A stretch of 64,000 bases of DNA from Calidifontimicrobium sp035325925 (GCF_035325925.1 NZ_DAOKZA010000014.1:1-64000), one strand, 5' to 3'; positions 17,842-28,413 are shown, numbered from the stretch's first letter. Numbers and translations are program-made. The notes: generated by a model not told the origin, from the letters alone.

Positions 17842-19049
17842 CGCGCGTCCCCCACCTCGAGCACCACCGCCATCGCGGTGTCGCCGGCCGCGCAGCCGGT
17901 GAACAGGCCGCGCCCGCCGCCGCGCAGCGCGAGCGCCTCGATCAGTTCGATGACCGCGCGCGTGCCCATCGGCGCCTGCGGATGGCCCCACACCAGCGAG
18001 CAGCCGTACGGGTTCATCGCGCGCCAGTCGACGCCGGTGGCACGAGCGAAGTACAGGTCGTTGACGGCGAACGGGTTGTGCGTCTTCACGACGTCGACCT
18101 GCGCGATGCCGATGCCGGCCTGCGCCAGCGCGCGCTGCGCCGCCGGCACCGTCGCCTCGGGCATGTGCGCCAGCTCGGCGCGCGCCTGGCCGAAGCCGAG
18201 CAGGCGCACCGCGACCTTCGGGTCGCTGGCCAGCTCGCGTGCGCGCTCGCGCGTCGCGACGACGATCGCCGCGCTGCCGTCGGCCGGGTGCGTCTGGGCG
18301 CCGTAGGTCACCGTGCCGCCGGGCTGCACCGGCTTGAGCGCGGCCAGCCCCTCGGGGGTCGAGCGGCTGACGCCCTCGTCGCCGTCGAGCGTCGCGGCGG
18401 TCTTGCGGTAGCCGGGCGCGGGCACCTCGAACGGCAGCGTCATGAAGCGCCTGAGGAACGCGCTGCCGTCGGCGAGCGCGTCGGCGTACTGCGCCTCGCG
18501 GCGCAGCACGAGGTCGTGCTGCTCGGCGGTGCCGATGCCGTGCCGCGCGGCGACGTTCTCGGCGGTGGCCAGCATCGCGTGCGGGCCCAGCGGGTCGCAG
18601 CCGAAGTTGTCGAGCACCCAGTCCTCGCAGGCGCCGGTGCCGCCGGGGCCGCGCGGGTTCGGGTAGTACAGGTGCGGGCCGTTGCTGGTGCGGTCGCAGG
18701 TGACGACCAGCGCCGCGGTGGCCATGCCGCACTGCAGCTCCTGCGCCGCGGCGAGCAGCGTGCGCACGCCGGTGGCGCAGGCCTGCATCAGCGTCGGCCC
18801 GCCCAGGCGCGGCGCGCCGATCAGCCCGGCCAGCCACGGCAGCCCGTAGAACGAGTGCTTCTGCGGCACCGAGAAGCCGAGCACGCCGTGGTCGAAGGCC
18901 TGCGCCGGGTCGATGCCGCGGTGCGCCAGCTCGCGGCGCGCGACGTGCGCGGCGAACTCGATGCTGTGCAGTGCGGCGAAGCTGCCCTGCCAGCGCGCGA
19001 ACGGCGTGCTCCAGTAGGCGCCGTACGGGATCTCGGCGAGCGCGCTCAT
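17838..19049 (-). CDS. Thiolase-family protein (SCP2/lipid-transfer-like clade)
   Basis: 403 residues with a thiolase fold. The nucleophilic Cys is in LMQACATGVRTLL; the His motif is NPYGCSLVWGHPQAPMGTR in place of the classical GGAIALGHP; and the C-terminal Cys loop is FTGCAAGDTAMAVVLE. These variants are typical of SCP2-type thiolases that act on branched or unusual 3-ketoacyl-CoAs. No DUF35 OB-fold partner, which often accompanies this clade, is present here. ATG at 19049 overlaps the GntR gene stop (ATGA). It should cleave a 3-ketoacyl-CoA at the end of the pathway, or run in the condensing direction. Confidence 0.88.
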   Translation of the reverse strand: MSALAEIPYGAYWSTPFARWQGSFAALHSIEFAAHVARRELAHRGIDPAQAFDHGVLGFSVPQKHSFYGLPWLAGLIGAPRLGGPTLMQACATGVRTLLAAAQELQCGMATAALVVTCDRTSNGPHLYYPNPRGPGGTGACEDWVLDNFGCDPLGPHAMLATAENVAARHGIGTAEQHDLVLRREAQYADALADGSAFLRRFMTLPFEVPAPGYRKTAATLDGDEGVSRSTPEGLAALKPVQPGGTVTYGAQTHPADGSAAIVVATRERARELASDPKVAVRLLGFGQARAELAHMPEATVPAAQRALAQAGIGIAQVDVVKTHNPFAVNDLYFARATGVDWRAMNPYGCSLVWGHPQAPMGTRAVIELIEALALRGGGRGLFTGCAAGDTAMAVVLEVGDAR

Positions 19050-19825
19050 CGCGTCCTCCTTGGAGCGCGGCGGCGCGCCACGCCGTCGCCGTGGGTGACC
19101 CCACCGCCGTCGCTCGGTGTTTGCGTACCGCCGCCGGGCAGCGTCTGCGCGTCGCCGTCGGCCAGGCCGGTGGCGCTGAGGAACGCGCGCCGCGCCTGCG
19201 TCAGGTGTTCGTGCGCGGCGGCCGCCGCGGCGTCGCCGTCGCCGGCGGCCAGCGCCGCGGTGATGCGCGTGAGCCCGCGCAGCACGATGGTGCGCACGGC
19301 GGCGTCGCCGAGCGTGATCGCGCGGATGTGCTGCATGTGGTCGGCGTACAGCTCGATCGCACGCACCAGCCGGCGGTTCGGCACCAGCGCCAGCCAGGCG
19401 CTGCGGAACGCGACGTTGGCCTCGCGGAACGCCTCGCTGTCGCCGGCGCGGTGCGCGGCACGCGCGCGCCCCAGCGCGGCCTCGACGTCGGCGCGCCGCG
19501 CCCGGGTGGTGGTGATCGGCGCGATGCCCCGCAGCGCGGCGGGCTCGAGCAGGAAGCGCAGCTCGTAGATGTCGTCGATGTCGCGCCGCGTCAGCGCCGG
19601 CACCGTGTAGCTGCGGCGGTCGACCGACAGCAACCCCTCGCTGGCCAGCCGCGCCATCGCCTCGCGCACCGGCGTGCGCGACACGCCGAGCTGCGTGGCC
19701 AGCGGCACTTCCTGCAGCGGCACGCCGACGTCGATCGCGCCGCGGCGCAGCTGCGCGCGCAGCGCCTCGTAGACCTGGTCACCCAGCCCCGGTGCACGTT
19801 CGACCGGCTTGATCGGCTGCTTCAC
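19046..19825 (-). CDS. GntR-family transcriptional regulator (FadR/FCD subfamily)
   Basis: 259 residues from GTG 19825. The winged HTH spans about residues 10-75 (VPLATQLGVSRTPVREAMARLASEGLL), followed by an all-helical FCD ligand domain starting at DDIYELRFLLEPAALR. FCD domains usually bind carboxylic acids or acyl intermediates. It is the first gene of the 14-gene minus-strand operon, linked by ATGA to the thiolase gene, and a TGTATACA palindrome lies about 50 bp upstream, so autoregulated repression of the entire operon is likely (inference). The C-terminus has a low-complexity Gly/Thr/Arg tail of about 40 residues that is not part of the FCD domain. Confidence 0.92.
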   Translation of the reverse strand: MKQPIKPVERAPGLGDQVYEALRAQLRRGAIDVGVPLQEVPLATQLGVSRTPVREAMARLASEGLLSVDRRSYTVPALTRRDIDDIYELRFLLEPAALRGIAPITTTRARRADVEAALGRARAAHRAGDSEAFREANVAFRSAWLALVPNRRLVRAIELYADHMQHIRAITLGDAAVRTIVLRGLTRITAALAAGDGDAAAAAAHEHLTQARRAFLSATGLADGDAQTLPGGGTQTPSDGGGVTHGDGVARRRAPRRTR

Positions 19826-20199
19826 GACGGCCCTCGCGGTGCGGCATCGCCGAAGGGCGACGCGTCGTGAATACTGTATACATAAGACACGACGGCGCGT
19901 CAGCGGATCGGACCGGAGCCGGGTGCGCCCGCGTTGCGGCAGATCAAACTTCCGGTGCGCTGCGCGGCGCGCGACGACGCGGCGTCGACGCACCCTGGGC
20001 GCAACCCTGGGCGCGCACCTGCCCGCCGTCAAGCGCTGCAGCGCGCCGGCCTGCACGTCGGCGCGTTCGATCGTTCGCGGCGCGAGGCGGGCCTGGCCGC
20101 CCCGTGCGCGTCGAGCCGGGCATGGCCGGCGGGGACCCTGCCGCTGCGCTGGCGGTGCCCCCGGGGCGGGCGCCGACAGCGCTGCGGGGGCGGTTCAGA
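19826..20199. other. Intergenic control region upstream of the gntR-headed operon
   Basis: 374 bp between the gntR start and the end of the small-protein gene, both read on the minus strand. It holds the TGTATACA site (19875-19882) within an AT-rich island at 19870-19885 that probably overlaps the operon promoter, and an 11-bp GC palindrome (20157-20167) near the upstream gene's end. I see no supported gene in it; open frames through it lack family features. Confidence 0.6.
19875..19882. promoter_or_regulatory. Putative GntR (FCD) operator TGTATACA
   Basis: Perfect 8-bp palindrome in the only AT-rich patch upstream of the gntR gene (context ATACTGTATACATAAG). It fits the established FadR-subfamily operator form (GT-N-AC core). 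The same octamer occurs at 58054 and 58578 around the second GntR gene in the window. Confidence 0.6.
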
Positions 20200-20514
20200 T
20201 CACTCGTCGTACGCCGCCACCGCCAGCGGTGCCGGGTTCGGCGCCACCTCGACCTCCCGCCAGTCGATGCGGTACGCCGCGCTGAAGCCGGTGTCGGCCG
20301 AAGGCAGCGGCGACCGCGCCGCGTCGACGCCCGGCGGCGGTGACGGCGGCGCGACCCCGTACGGCGACGGCGCCAGCACCGGGACCAGCGCGATCGCGGC
20401 AAACACCGCCACCCCCGCGAGCAGCAGCGCCGTGCGCCAAGCCGCGCCGCCGGCGACGCGCCGGCGCCCGACGTGAGGCGGCGTGCGGCGCCGCGGTGAT
20501 CGTGTGGCGCTCAT
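20200..20514 (-). CDS. Small predicted membrane-anchored protein of unknown function
   Basis: 104 residues. A basic N-terminus (RSPRRRTPPHVGRRR) is followed by one hydrophobic segment, WRTALLLAGVAVFAAIALVPVLA, then a Pro-rich linker and a C-terminal stretch with FSAAYRIDWREVEVAP. This predicts one membrane anchor with most of the protein outside the cytoplasm. I do not recognise a family. The ATG overlaps the stop of the upstream TPR/Sel1-like gene (ATGA), so the two form a small operon beside the two-component genes. Confidence 0.6.
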   Translation of the reverse strand: MSATRSPRRRTPPHVGRRRVAGGAAWRTALLLAGVAVFAAIALVPVLAPSPYGVAPPSPPPGVDAARSPLPSADTGFSAAYRIDWREVEVAPNPAPLAVAAYDE

Positions 20515-20849
20515 GACGACCCTGCCTTCGCGGCGGTGCGCAGGCCGTCGCGCAGCAGCGCGGCGCGCCAGGTCGCGCGTTGCGTCGGCGTCGCGCCGAA
20601 GTCGCGCCCGTACAGCTGCGGCCCGTGGCGCTGCATCAGCAGCGCGATGCGCGCGGCCTCGCCGTCGCCGGCGTCGGCGAGCGCACCGACGACCCGGTAG
20701 GCCTCGTCCCAGTGGCCGCGCTCGTAGGCGTCCATCGCGGCGTGCATCGTCGTCGGCGTGGTGGTCTGCGCGATGCCCGCGGTGCACGCCATCGCGGCGA
20801 GCAGCGCGAGCAGATGGCCGGCGTGCCGGCTGCGGGGTGCGTGGATCAT
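20511..20849 (-). CDS. Small secreted Sel1/TPR-like protein
   Basis: 112 residues with a signal peptide (HLLALLAAMACTAGIAQ) and one helix-turn-helix repeat pair, AMDAYERGHWDEAYRVVGALADAGDGEAARIALLMQRHGPQLYG, resembling a Sel1/TPR unit. A good Shine-Dalgarno (GGAGGA) stands 7-8 bases before the ATG. Probably periplasmic. Function unknown; such single-repeat proteins often accompany sensor or outer-membrane systems, and here it neighbours a response regulator and sensor kinase. Confidence 0.65.
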   Translation of the reverse strand: MIHAPRSRHAGHLLALLAAMACTAGIAQTTTPTTMHAAMDAYERGHWDEAYRVVGALADAGDGEAARIALLMQRHGPQLYGRDFGATPTQRATWRAALLRDGLRTAAKAGSS

Positions 20850-20911
20850 GGTCGTTCCTCCATGTCGGTGACCATGCGCACGACTCTAGGCAGCGCGCGT
20901 CGCCGGCTCAT

Positions 20912-20925
20912 CCCCTCGCGAGGGG
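20912..20925. promoter_or_regulatory. 14-bp perfect palindrome upstream of the small-protein operon
   Basis: CCCCTCGCGAGGGG, in the 156-bp gap between the response-regulator gene end and the start of the Sel1/TPR-like gene, about 60 bp upstream of that start. It is a plausible operator for the adjacent FixJ/LuxR-type response regulator, but self-complementary GC-rich words arise by chance in this DNA. Confidence 0.4.
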
Positions 20926-21005
20926 AGGGGCGGCTCTGCCCGGCGGCTTAGACGAAGGGCGTAGACCGACGGCGCCGGCGGCAGGCATGCACGACCGCCG
21001 GCCGG

Positions 21006-21641
21006 TCAGCCGCGTGCACCGACGTCGAGCTCGAGCGAGCGCACGATCGCCTCGCTGCGGTTGCGCGCGCGCAGCACGCGCAGGATCGCCGCCACGTGCA
21101 CCTTCACCGTGCCCTCGCTCAACCCGAGCGCGCCGGCGATCGCCTTGTTCGGCAGCCCGCGCTGCAGCAGCGCGAGCACCTCGCGCTGGCGGGCGGTCAG
21201 CGCCTGCAGCGCCGCGGCGTCGCCACCGGCGTGCCCGCCGGGCACGACACTGTGCCAGCCGACAAGATGCGCGCCGGCGCCGTCGCCCGACAGCACCGCG
21301 CGCACCACGTCGCCGATCACGTCGCTCGACTCGCGCTTGCCGATGAAACCCGCGGCACCGGCGGCGCGCGCGGCGCGCACCGTGCCCGCGTCGTCCTGCG
21401 CCGACACCACCCACACCGGCGTGCCCGGCCAGCGTTCGACGATGCGCCGCACCCCCTGCACACCGTCCATGCCGGGCATGTTCAGGTCGACCAGCACCAG
21501 CGCGGGGGCCTCGCCGCCGAGCGCCAGCAGGCCGGGCAGGTCGGCCGCGGTGTCGACGGCGCCGACCTGCGGCAGCGCCGCGACCATGCTGCGCAGCGCG
21601 TCGCGCAGCAGCGGATGGTCGTCGGCGACCAGCACCCTCAC
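21006..21641 (-). CDS. Two-component response regulator, NarL/FixJ (LuxR-HTH) family
   Basis: 211 residues. The receiver domain begins VRVLVADDHPLLRDALRSMV and has the phospho-acceptor Asp in LVLVDLNMPGMDGVQ and the conserved Lys in GFIGKRES. A LuxR-type HTH follows (LTARQREVLALLQRGLPNKAIAGALGLSEGTVKVHV). Starts at GTG 21641, overlapping the sensor kinase stop (GTGA), so it is the cognate partner. Targets are not visible; the adjacent small-protein operon, with its 14-bp palindrome, is a natural candidate. Confidence 0.93.
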   Translation of the reverse strand: MRVLVADDHPLLRDALRSMVAALPQVGAVDTAADLPGLLALGGEAPALVLVDLNMPGMDGVQGVRRIVERWPGTPVWVVSAQDDAGTVRAARAAGAAGFIGKRESSDVIGDVVRAVLSGDGAGAHLVGWHSVVPGGHAGGDAAALQALTARQREVLALLQRGLPNKAIAGALGLSEGTVKVHVAAILRVLRARNRSEAIVRSLELDVGARG

Positions 21642-24040
21642 GGCGCCACCCCGGCGGTCACCGTCGACGCAACGGCACCCGCAGGCGCGCCGACGCCGAT
21701 CTCGCCGGCGCGACGCCGCACCACGACACCGAGCCAGGTGCGCAGCGTCGGCGCCGCCACCGGCTTGGACCACCAGTCGAAGCCGCTGGCGTGCAGCGCG
21801 GCGAGCTGCGGCGGCGCGGTGTCGCCGGTCAGCAGCACCGCCGGCGTCGCGGTGCCGAACTCGGCGCGCAACACGGCGATCGCCTGGTCGCCGGTGTCAC
21901 CGTCGACCAGGCGGTAGTCGGCGACGATTGCCGACACCGGCGGGCGGCCCAGCGCGCGCCACTGCGCCAGCACGCCACCGGCGTGCGCGGCGCCGAGCAC
22001 GACGCAGGCCCACTGCGCGAGCAGCGCGCCCAGCGCGTCGCGCACCTGGGCGTCGTCCTCGACCACCGCGACCACCAGCCCGGCGGGCAGGTCGTCGTCG
22101 GCCGCCGCCGACGCCGCCACCGGGGGTTCGTCGGTGGCCGGCACGCGCAACGACAGGCAGGTGCCGCGTCCGGTCACCGAGCGCAACTGCAGCGGCGCGC
22201 CGAGGATCGCGCACAGCCGGCGCACGATCGACAGCCCCAGCCCGAGCCCGCGTTGCCGGTCGCGCTGCACGTTGGCCACCTGGTAGAACTCGTCGAACAC
22301 GCGCGCCTGCTCGGCGCGCGCGATGCCGCAGCCGGTGTCGCGCACCTCGACCAGCCAGTGCGGCGCGCCGCCGCTTCGCAGGCGCCAGCTCAGCAGCACG
22401 CCGCCGCGCTCGGTGTACTTCAGCGCGTTGTCCAGCAGGTTGCGCACGACGCGCTCGAGCAGCGCGGCGTCGGTGCGGGCGTAGGGCGTCGCGCGCGCGA
22501 CGCCGGCGTGCACCGCCAGCCGCAGGCCCTTGGCGGCGGCCGGCGCGGCGAACTCGTCGGCCAGGCGGTGCAGCAGCTCGAACAGGTCGACCGGCCGCGG
22601 CTGCGGACGCACCAGCCCGGCGTCCATGCGCGAGATGTCGAGCAGCGCATCGAGCATCGCGCCCAGCGCGGCGAGCGCGGCGCCCATGCGCTGCACGAGC
22701 AGCCGCTGCGGCACGGCCAACGCCTCACCGCGCAGCGTGCCGAGGTACAGGTCGAGCGCCTGGATCGGCTGGCGCAGGTCGTGGCTGGCCGCGGCGAGGA
22801 AACGCGACTTGGCCTCGTCGGCCGCCAGCGCGCGGTCGCGCGCGGCTCGCATGTCGTCGAGCGCGACGCGCAGCTCGGCGCTCTTGGCCGCGACGCGCTG
22901 CTCGAGGTGCGCATTGACCTGCTCGAGCTCGCGCGCGGTGCGCACGTAGCGGTCGATCAGGATCCACGCGACGAGCACGATGAACAGCGCGCCCGAGTAC
23001 GGCGTCAGGTACACCGGGTTGTTGTCGGTGAAGGCCCGCGCCGTCAGCCAGTCGCGTGCGGCGAACGCCAGCGACACCGCGCCGGTCGACGCCAGCAGCA
23101 CGCTGTCGGCGTTGCGCCGGCGCCAGGCGTCGGCGACCACCGCCCACACCGCGACCGCCACCGCCGCGATCAGCGCCAGCCGCCAGTAGGCGGCGGCGTC
23201 GAACAGCACGCCGAAGGCGTCGGCGGCATACAGCAGCGGTGGCGCCGCGAGCACCGCCAGCCACAGCGTGCGGTCGAAGCGCGGCCAGCGTCGCTGCGCG
23301 AAGCGCAGGCAGAAGACGACCAGCATCGCGACGAAGCCGCTGTACAGCACGTGCCACCAGATGCTGTAGTGGGCGCCGGTCAGCAGCGGCGCCGGCAGCA
23401 GCGTCCAGCCGGTGTGCAGCGCCCAGCCCAGCGCACCGACGCCGAAGTAGCCGTACAAGGGGTCGCGCCCGTGCCGCACCCACAGCAGCAGCACGCACAG
23501 CGCCAGGCAGGCCATCACGGTCGCGACGAAGGCCGGACCGATGACCACGCCCAGCAGCCGCCGTTCGTGCATCTGCCGCAGCGCCTCCTCGTCGCCGACC
23601 CACACCGCCGACACGCTGACCGTGCCCGGCCCCGCGGCGACGATCTCGATGTCGTTGTGCCCGGTCTGCACGAACTCCGACGGCAGCGGGATCACGCGCA
23701 GCCGACGCACGCTGCGCGGCAGAGGCTGCGCGGCGTCGGCCAGGCGGTCGTCGACGACGTGGCCGTTGACCGCGATGCGCGCGTGCGCGACCAGCCCGGG
23801 CAGGTACAGCGCCAGGTCGCGCAGCGGCGGCGCCAGCGAAGCCCGCAGGCGGTACGTCACCGGCGCCGCCGGCGCCGCGGCGACCCGGTCGGGCAGGCGC
23901 ACCACGTCGGCCTGCCCGTCGACGCTCACGCGGATGGCGGCGTCGACGGCCTGCGGGCCCGGCGCGGCGCCCCACGCCGCCGCGGCGCCGAAGGCCACGG
24001 CAGCGACGACGCGTGCGACCCACGAGCCCACCCTGCCCAC
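21638..24040 (-). CDS. Hybrid sensor histidine kinase with 7TM-DISM-like sensor and C-terminal receiver
   Basis: 800 residues from GTG 24040. An N-terminal signal-like helix is followed by a periplasmic beta-rich region, then about seven hydrophobic helices (about residues 160-370), a pattern like 7TMR-DISM sensors. Next come a coiled-coil linker, HisKA with the phospho-His in ASHDLRQPIQALDLYLG, and HATPase_c with LLDNALKYTERGG, DTGCGI and GLGLGLSIVRRL. A C-terminal receiver domain carries VAVVEDDAQVRDAL and IVADYRLVDGDTGDQ. The internal receiver suggests feedback or a phosphorelay to the downstream response regulator. Transcribed divergently from a LuxR-type regulator. Signal unknown. Confidence 0.9.
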   Translation of the reverse strand: MGRVGSWVARVVAAVAFGAAAAWGAAPGPQAVDAAIRVSVDGQADVVRLPDRVAAAPAAPVTYRLRASLAPPLRDLALYLPGLVAHARIAVNGHVVDDRLADAAQPLPRSVRRLRVIPLPSEFVQTGHNDIEIVAAGPGTVSVSAVWVGDEEALRQMHERRLLGVVIGPAFVATVMACLALCVLLLWVRHGRDPLYGYFGVGALGWALHTGWTLLPAPLLTGAHYSIWWHVLYSGFVAMLVVFCLRFAQRRWPRFDRTLWLAVLAAPPLLYAADAFGVLFDAAAYWRLALIAAVAVAVWAVVADAWRRRNADSVLLASTGAVSLAFAARDWLTARAFTDNNPVYLTPYSGALFIVLVAWILIDRYVRTARELEQVNAHLEQRVAAKSAELRVALDDMRAARDRALAADEAKSRFLAAASHDLRQPIQALDLYLGTLRGEALAVPQRLLVQRMGAALAALGAMLDALLDISRMDAGLVRPQPRPVDLFELLHRLADEFAAPAAAKGLRLAVHAGVARATPYARTDAALLERVVRNLLDNALKYTERGGVLLSWRLRSGGAPHWLVEVRDTGCGIARAEQARVFDEFYQVANVQRDRQRGLGLGLSIVRRLCAILGAPLQLRSVTGRGTCLSLRVPATDEPPVAASAAADDDLPAGLVVAVVEDDAQVRDALGALLAQWACVVLGAAHAGGVLAQWRALGRPPVSAIVADYRLVDGDTGDQAIAVLRAEFGTATPAVLLTGDTAPPQLAALHASGFDWWSKPVAAPTLRTWLGVVVRRRAGEIGVGAPAGAVASTVTAGVAP

Positions 24041-24092
24041 GATGGCGCGATTGCGCCACGGTCGCCAGCGCGGCGCATCCTCTTCCTAGGGG

Positions 24093-24129
24093 GCGACACA
24101 GGGGGTGTCGCGGCGCTAGCGTCGCGACA
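24093..24129. repeat. Nested inverted repeats in the sensor-kinase/luxR divergent promoter
   Basis: GCGACAC-N5-GTGTCGC (24093-24111) is a perfect 7-bp inverted repeat. It shares its right arm with a second one, TGTCGCG-N10-CGCGACA (24106-24129), which runs into the ATG of the LuxR-type gene. Three half-sites of GCGACA in 37 bp suggest a regulator-binding site for autoregulation. In the mRNA they could also form alternative hairpins over the start codon. Confidence 0.5.
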
Positions 24130-25232
24130 TGTCGAAGCGCGCGGCCGAACTTGCCCGCCTGCGCGCGCTCGGCGCGATGGGGCTCGCCGCCGAGACCGTC
24201 GTGCCGGCGCTGCTCGAGGCACTGCACGCCATCGTGCCGTCGTCGCGCAACCGCTTCGGCTGGGCCGACGCCCGCGGGCGGATGTCGAGGCTGTACGTCG
24301 AGGGCCCGATCGACCACCGCATCGCCGCGCACTACTTCGCCGAGTACCACGAGCGCCGCGAGGCCGACACGCTGCCGACCTTCTCCGACACCGTGCTCGG
24401 CCGCGCCGCCGGCCGCGTCGACGAGCGATGCCGTCCGGCGTTCTACCGCAGTGCGCTGTACCACGAGGTGTGGCGCCCGCACGGGCTGCACACGCGCATC
24501 GAGGCGGTGGTGCGCGGCGCGCGCGGCCAGCCGCTCGGCGCGCTGGCGCTTTACCGCGGCGCCGGCGACCCGCCGTTCACCGCCGACGACGAGTGGCTGC
24601 TGGCGCAGGCCGCGCAGTACGCGACGCGCCCGCTGGAGGCGGCCTGCCCGGTGCCGCGCGCGGCCGAGTACGTGTCGCGGCGCGACCGGCGCGCCCAGCT
24701 CGGCCTGGACGCGCAGGGCGAACTGCTGCACCTGTCGCCCGACGCGCTGAAGCTGCTGATGCTGTCGCACGGCGGCATGACGCCGGCGGCGATGGCGCGC
24801 GCACCGCGGCGCGAGGACTTCCCGACCCTGTCGATGCTGTGGCAGCACCACCAGCGCGCGCACGCGCTGAGCGACGACCCGCTGACGGTGACCGTCGAGA
24901 ATGCGTGGGGGCGCTTCGTCTTCGACACCGCGGTGCTGGCGCCGATGCACCCCGCGCAGGCACCCGTGATCCACGTGGGCATCCAGCAGCAGGAGCCGCT
25001 CGCCCTGGCGCTGCGGCGCACCATCGACGCGCTACCGCTGTCGTCGGCGCAGCGCGAGGTCTGCGCGCTGCTCCACTCGGGCCTGTCGCAGGCCGAGATC
25101 GCGCGCACGCTGTCGGTGGCGCCGTCGACCGTCGCCGACCATGTGAAGAAAATCTACGGACGGCTCGACGTGCACTCGGTGCACGAGCTCGGCGAGCGCA
25201 TCCGCCAGCTCACGGCCAGGCAGCTCGCGTGA
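24129..25232 (+). CDS. LuxR-type HTH transcriptional regulator with uncharacterised sensor domain
   Basis: 367 residues. The C-terminal ~65 residues are a LuxR HTH (PLSSAQREVCALLHSGLSQ, then IARTLSVAPSTVADHVKKIY). The N-terminal ~290 residues are not a receiver: no Asp pocket is seen. They contain a region that could be GAF-like (EAVVRGARGQPLGALALYRG), so a small-molecule or protein signal is likely. Transcribed divergently from the hybrid kinase with 88 bp between them, and overlapped by inverted repeats at its start. It converges on polA. A role together with the kinase system is inferred only from position. Confidence 0.85.
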   Translation: MSKRAAELARLRALGAMGLAAETVVPALLEALHAIVPSSRNRFGWADARGRMSRLYVEGPIDHRIAAHYFAEYHERREADTLPTFSDTVLGRAAGRVDERCRPAFYRSALYHEVWRPHGLHTRIEAVVRGARGQPLGALALYRGAGDPPFTADDEWLLAQAAQYATRPLEAACPVPRAAEYVSRRDRRAQLGLDAQGELLHLSPDALKLLMLSHGGMTPAAMARAPRREDFPTLSMLWQHHQRAHALSDDPLTVTVENAWGRFVFDTAVLAPMHPAQAPVIHVGIQQQEPLALALRRTIDALPLSSAQREVCALLHSGLSQAEIARTLSVAPSTVADHVKKIYGRLDVHSVHELGERIRQLTARQLA

Positions 25233-25234
25233 AG

Positions 25235-25250
25235 CCCCCTCCCCCCCCCC
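25235..25250. repeat. C-homopolymer tract between convergent genes
   Basis: CCCCCT followed by ten C, in the 47-bp gap between the LuxR-type gene stop and the polA stop. On the polA strand this is a G10-A-G5 tract just past the stop codon. Such runs are prone to length variation and can form G-quadruplex structure; no conventional hairpin terminator is visible in the gap. Confidence 0.6.
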
Positions 25251-25279
25251 GGACGCGCCATCGCCGCTTCGGGGATTCC

Positions 25280-28012
<2,733 letters not shown>

Positions 28013-28065
28013 GCCGGCATGGTACGGCGCGGGCGCGCGCACCGACCGTGCCCGAGGGGCGTCGG

Positions 28066-28071
28066 TAGAAT
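28066..28071 (+). promoter_or_regulatory. Candidate -10 box for a leaderless transcript
   Basis: TAGAAT stands only 7 bp before the ATG of the DUF2782-like gene. If used as a -10 element, transcription would begin at or beside the start codon. No clear -35 match is seen. Confidence 0.4.
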
Positions 28072-28078
28072 CCCTCGC

Positions 28079-28405
28079 ATGTCGCCGACCCCGATCCGCC
28101 TGCTGGCCTGGACCTTCGCATGGCTGTGCTCGCAGGCGTGGGCGCAGCCGCCGCTGGCCCCGTCGGGCGCCGCGCCGACCCCGCCCGAGCCGCGCGTGCA
28201 GCGCAGCGTGGTCGAGGACGACGGCGTTCGCGTCGAGGAACTGCGCGTTCGCGGCGAGGTGCGGCGCATCGTCGTGCAGACCAAGGGCGAACGCGGGTCG
28301 CGCTACGAGGTGCTGCCCGCCGACGGGGCGCGCAACCTCGCCCCCGGCCCCGGCTCCACCCGCGGCGCCGCCGGCCAGCGCGTGTGGCACGTGCTGAGCT
28401 TCTGA
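28079..28405 (+). CDS. DUF2782-like small periplasmic protein
   Basis: 108 residues with a signal peptide (IRLLAWTFAWLCSQAWAQ). The mature part is Pro-rich, then carries VRVEELRVRGEVRRIVVQTK and RYEVLPADGARNLAPGPG, resembling the DUF2782 family of small betaproteobacterial exported proteins, which is often found between polA and thrB in Burkholderiales. Function unknown. No Shine-Dalgarno is visible; a TAGAAT box sits 7 bp before the ATG, consistent with a leaderless message. thrB begins 8 bp after its stop. Confidence 0.8.
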   Translation: MSPTPIRLLAWTFAWLCSQAWAQPPLAPSGAAPTPPEPRVQRSVVEDDGVRVEELRVRGEVRRIVVQTKGERGSRYEVLPADGARNLAPGPGSTRGAAGQRVWHVLSF

Positions 28406-28413
28406 CGGCGTTC

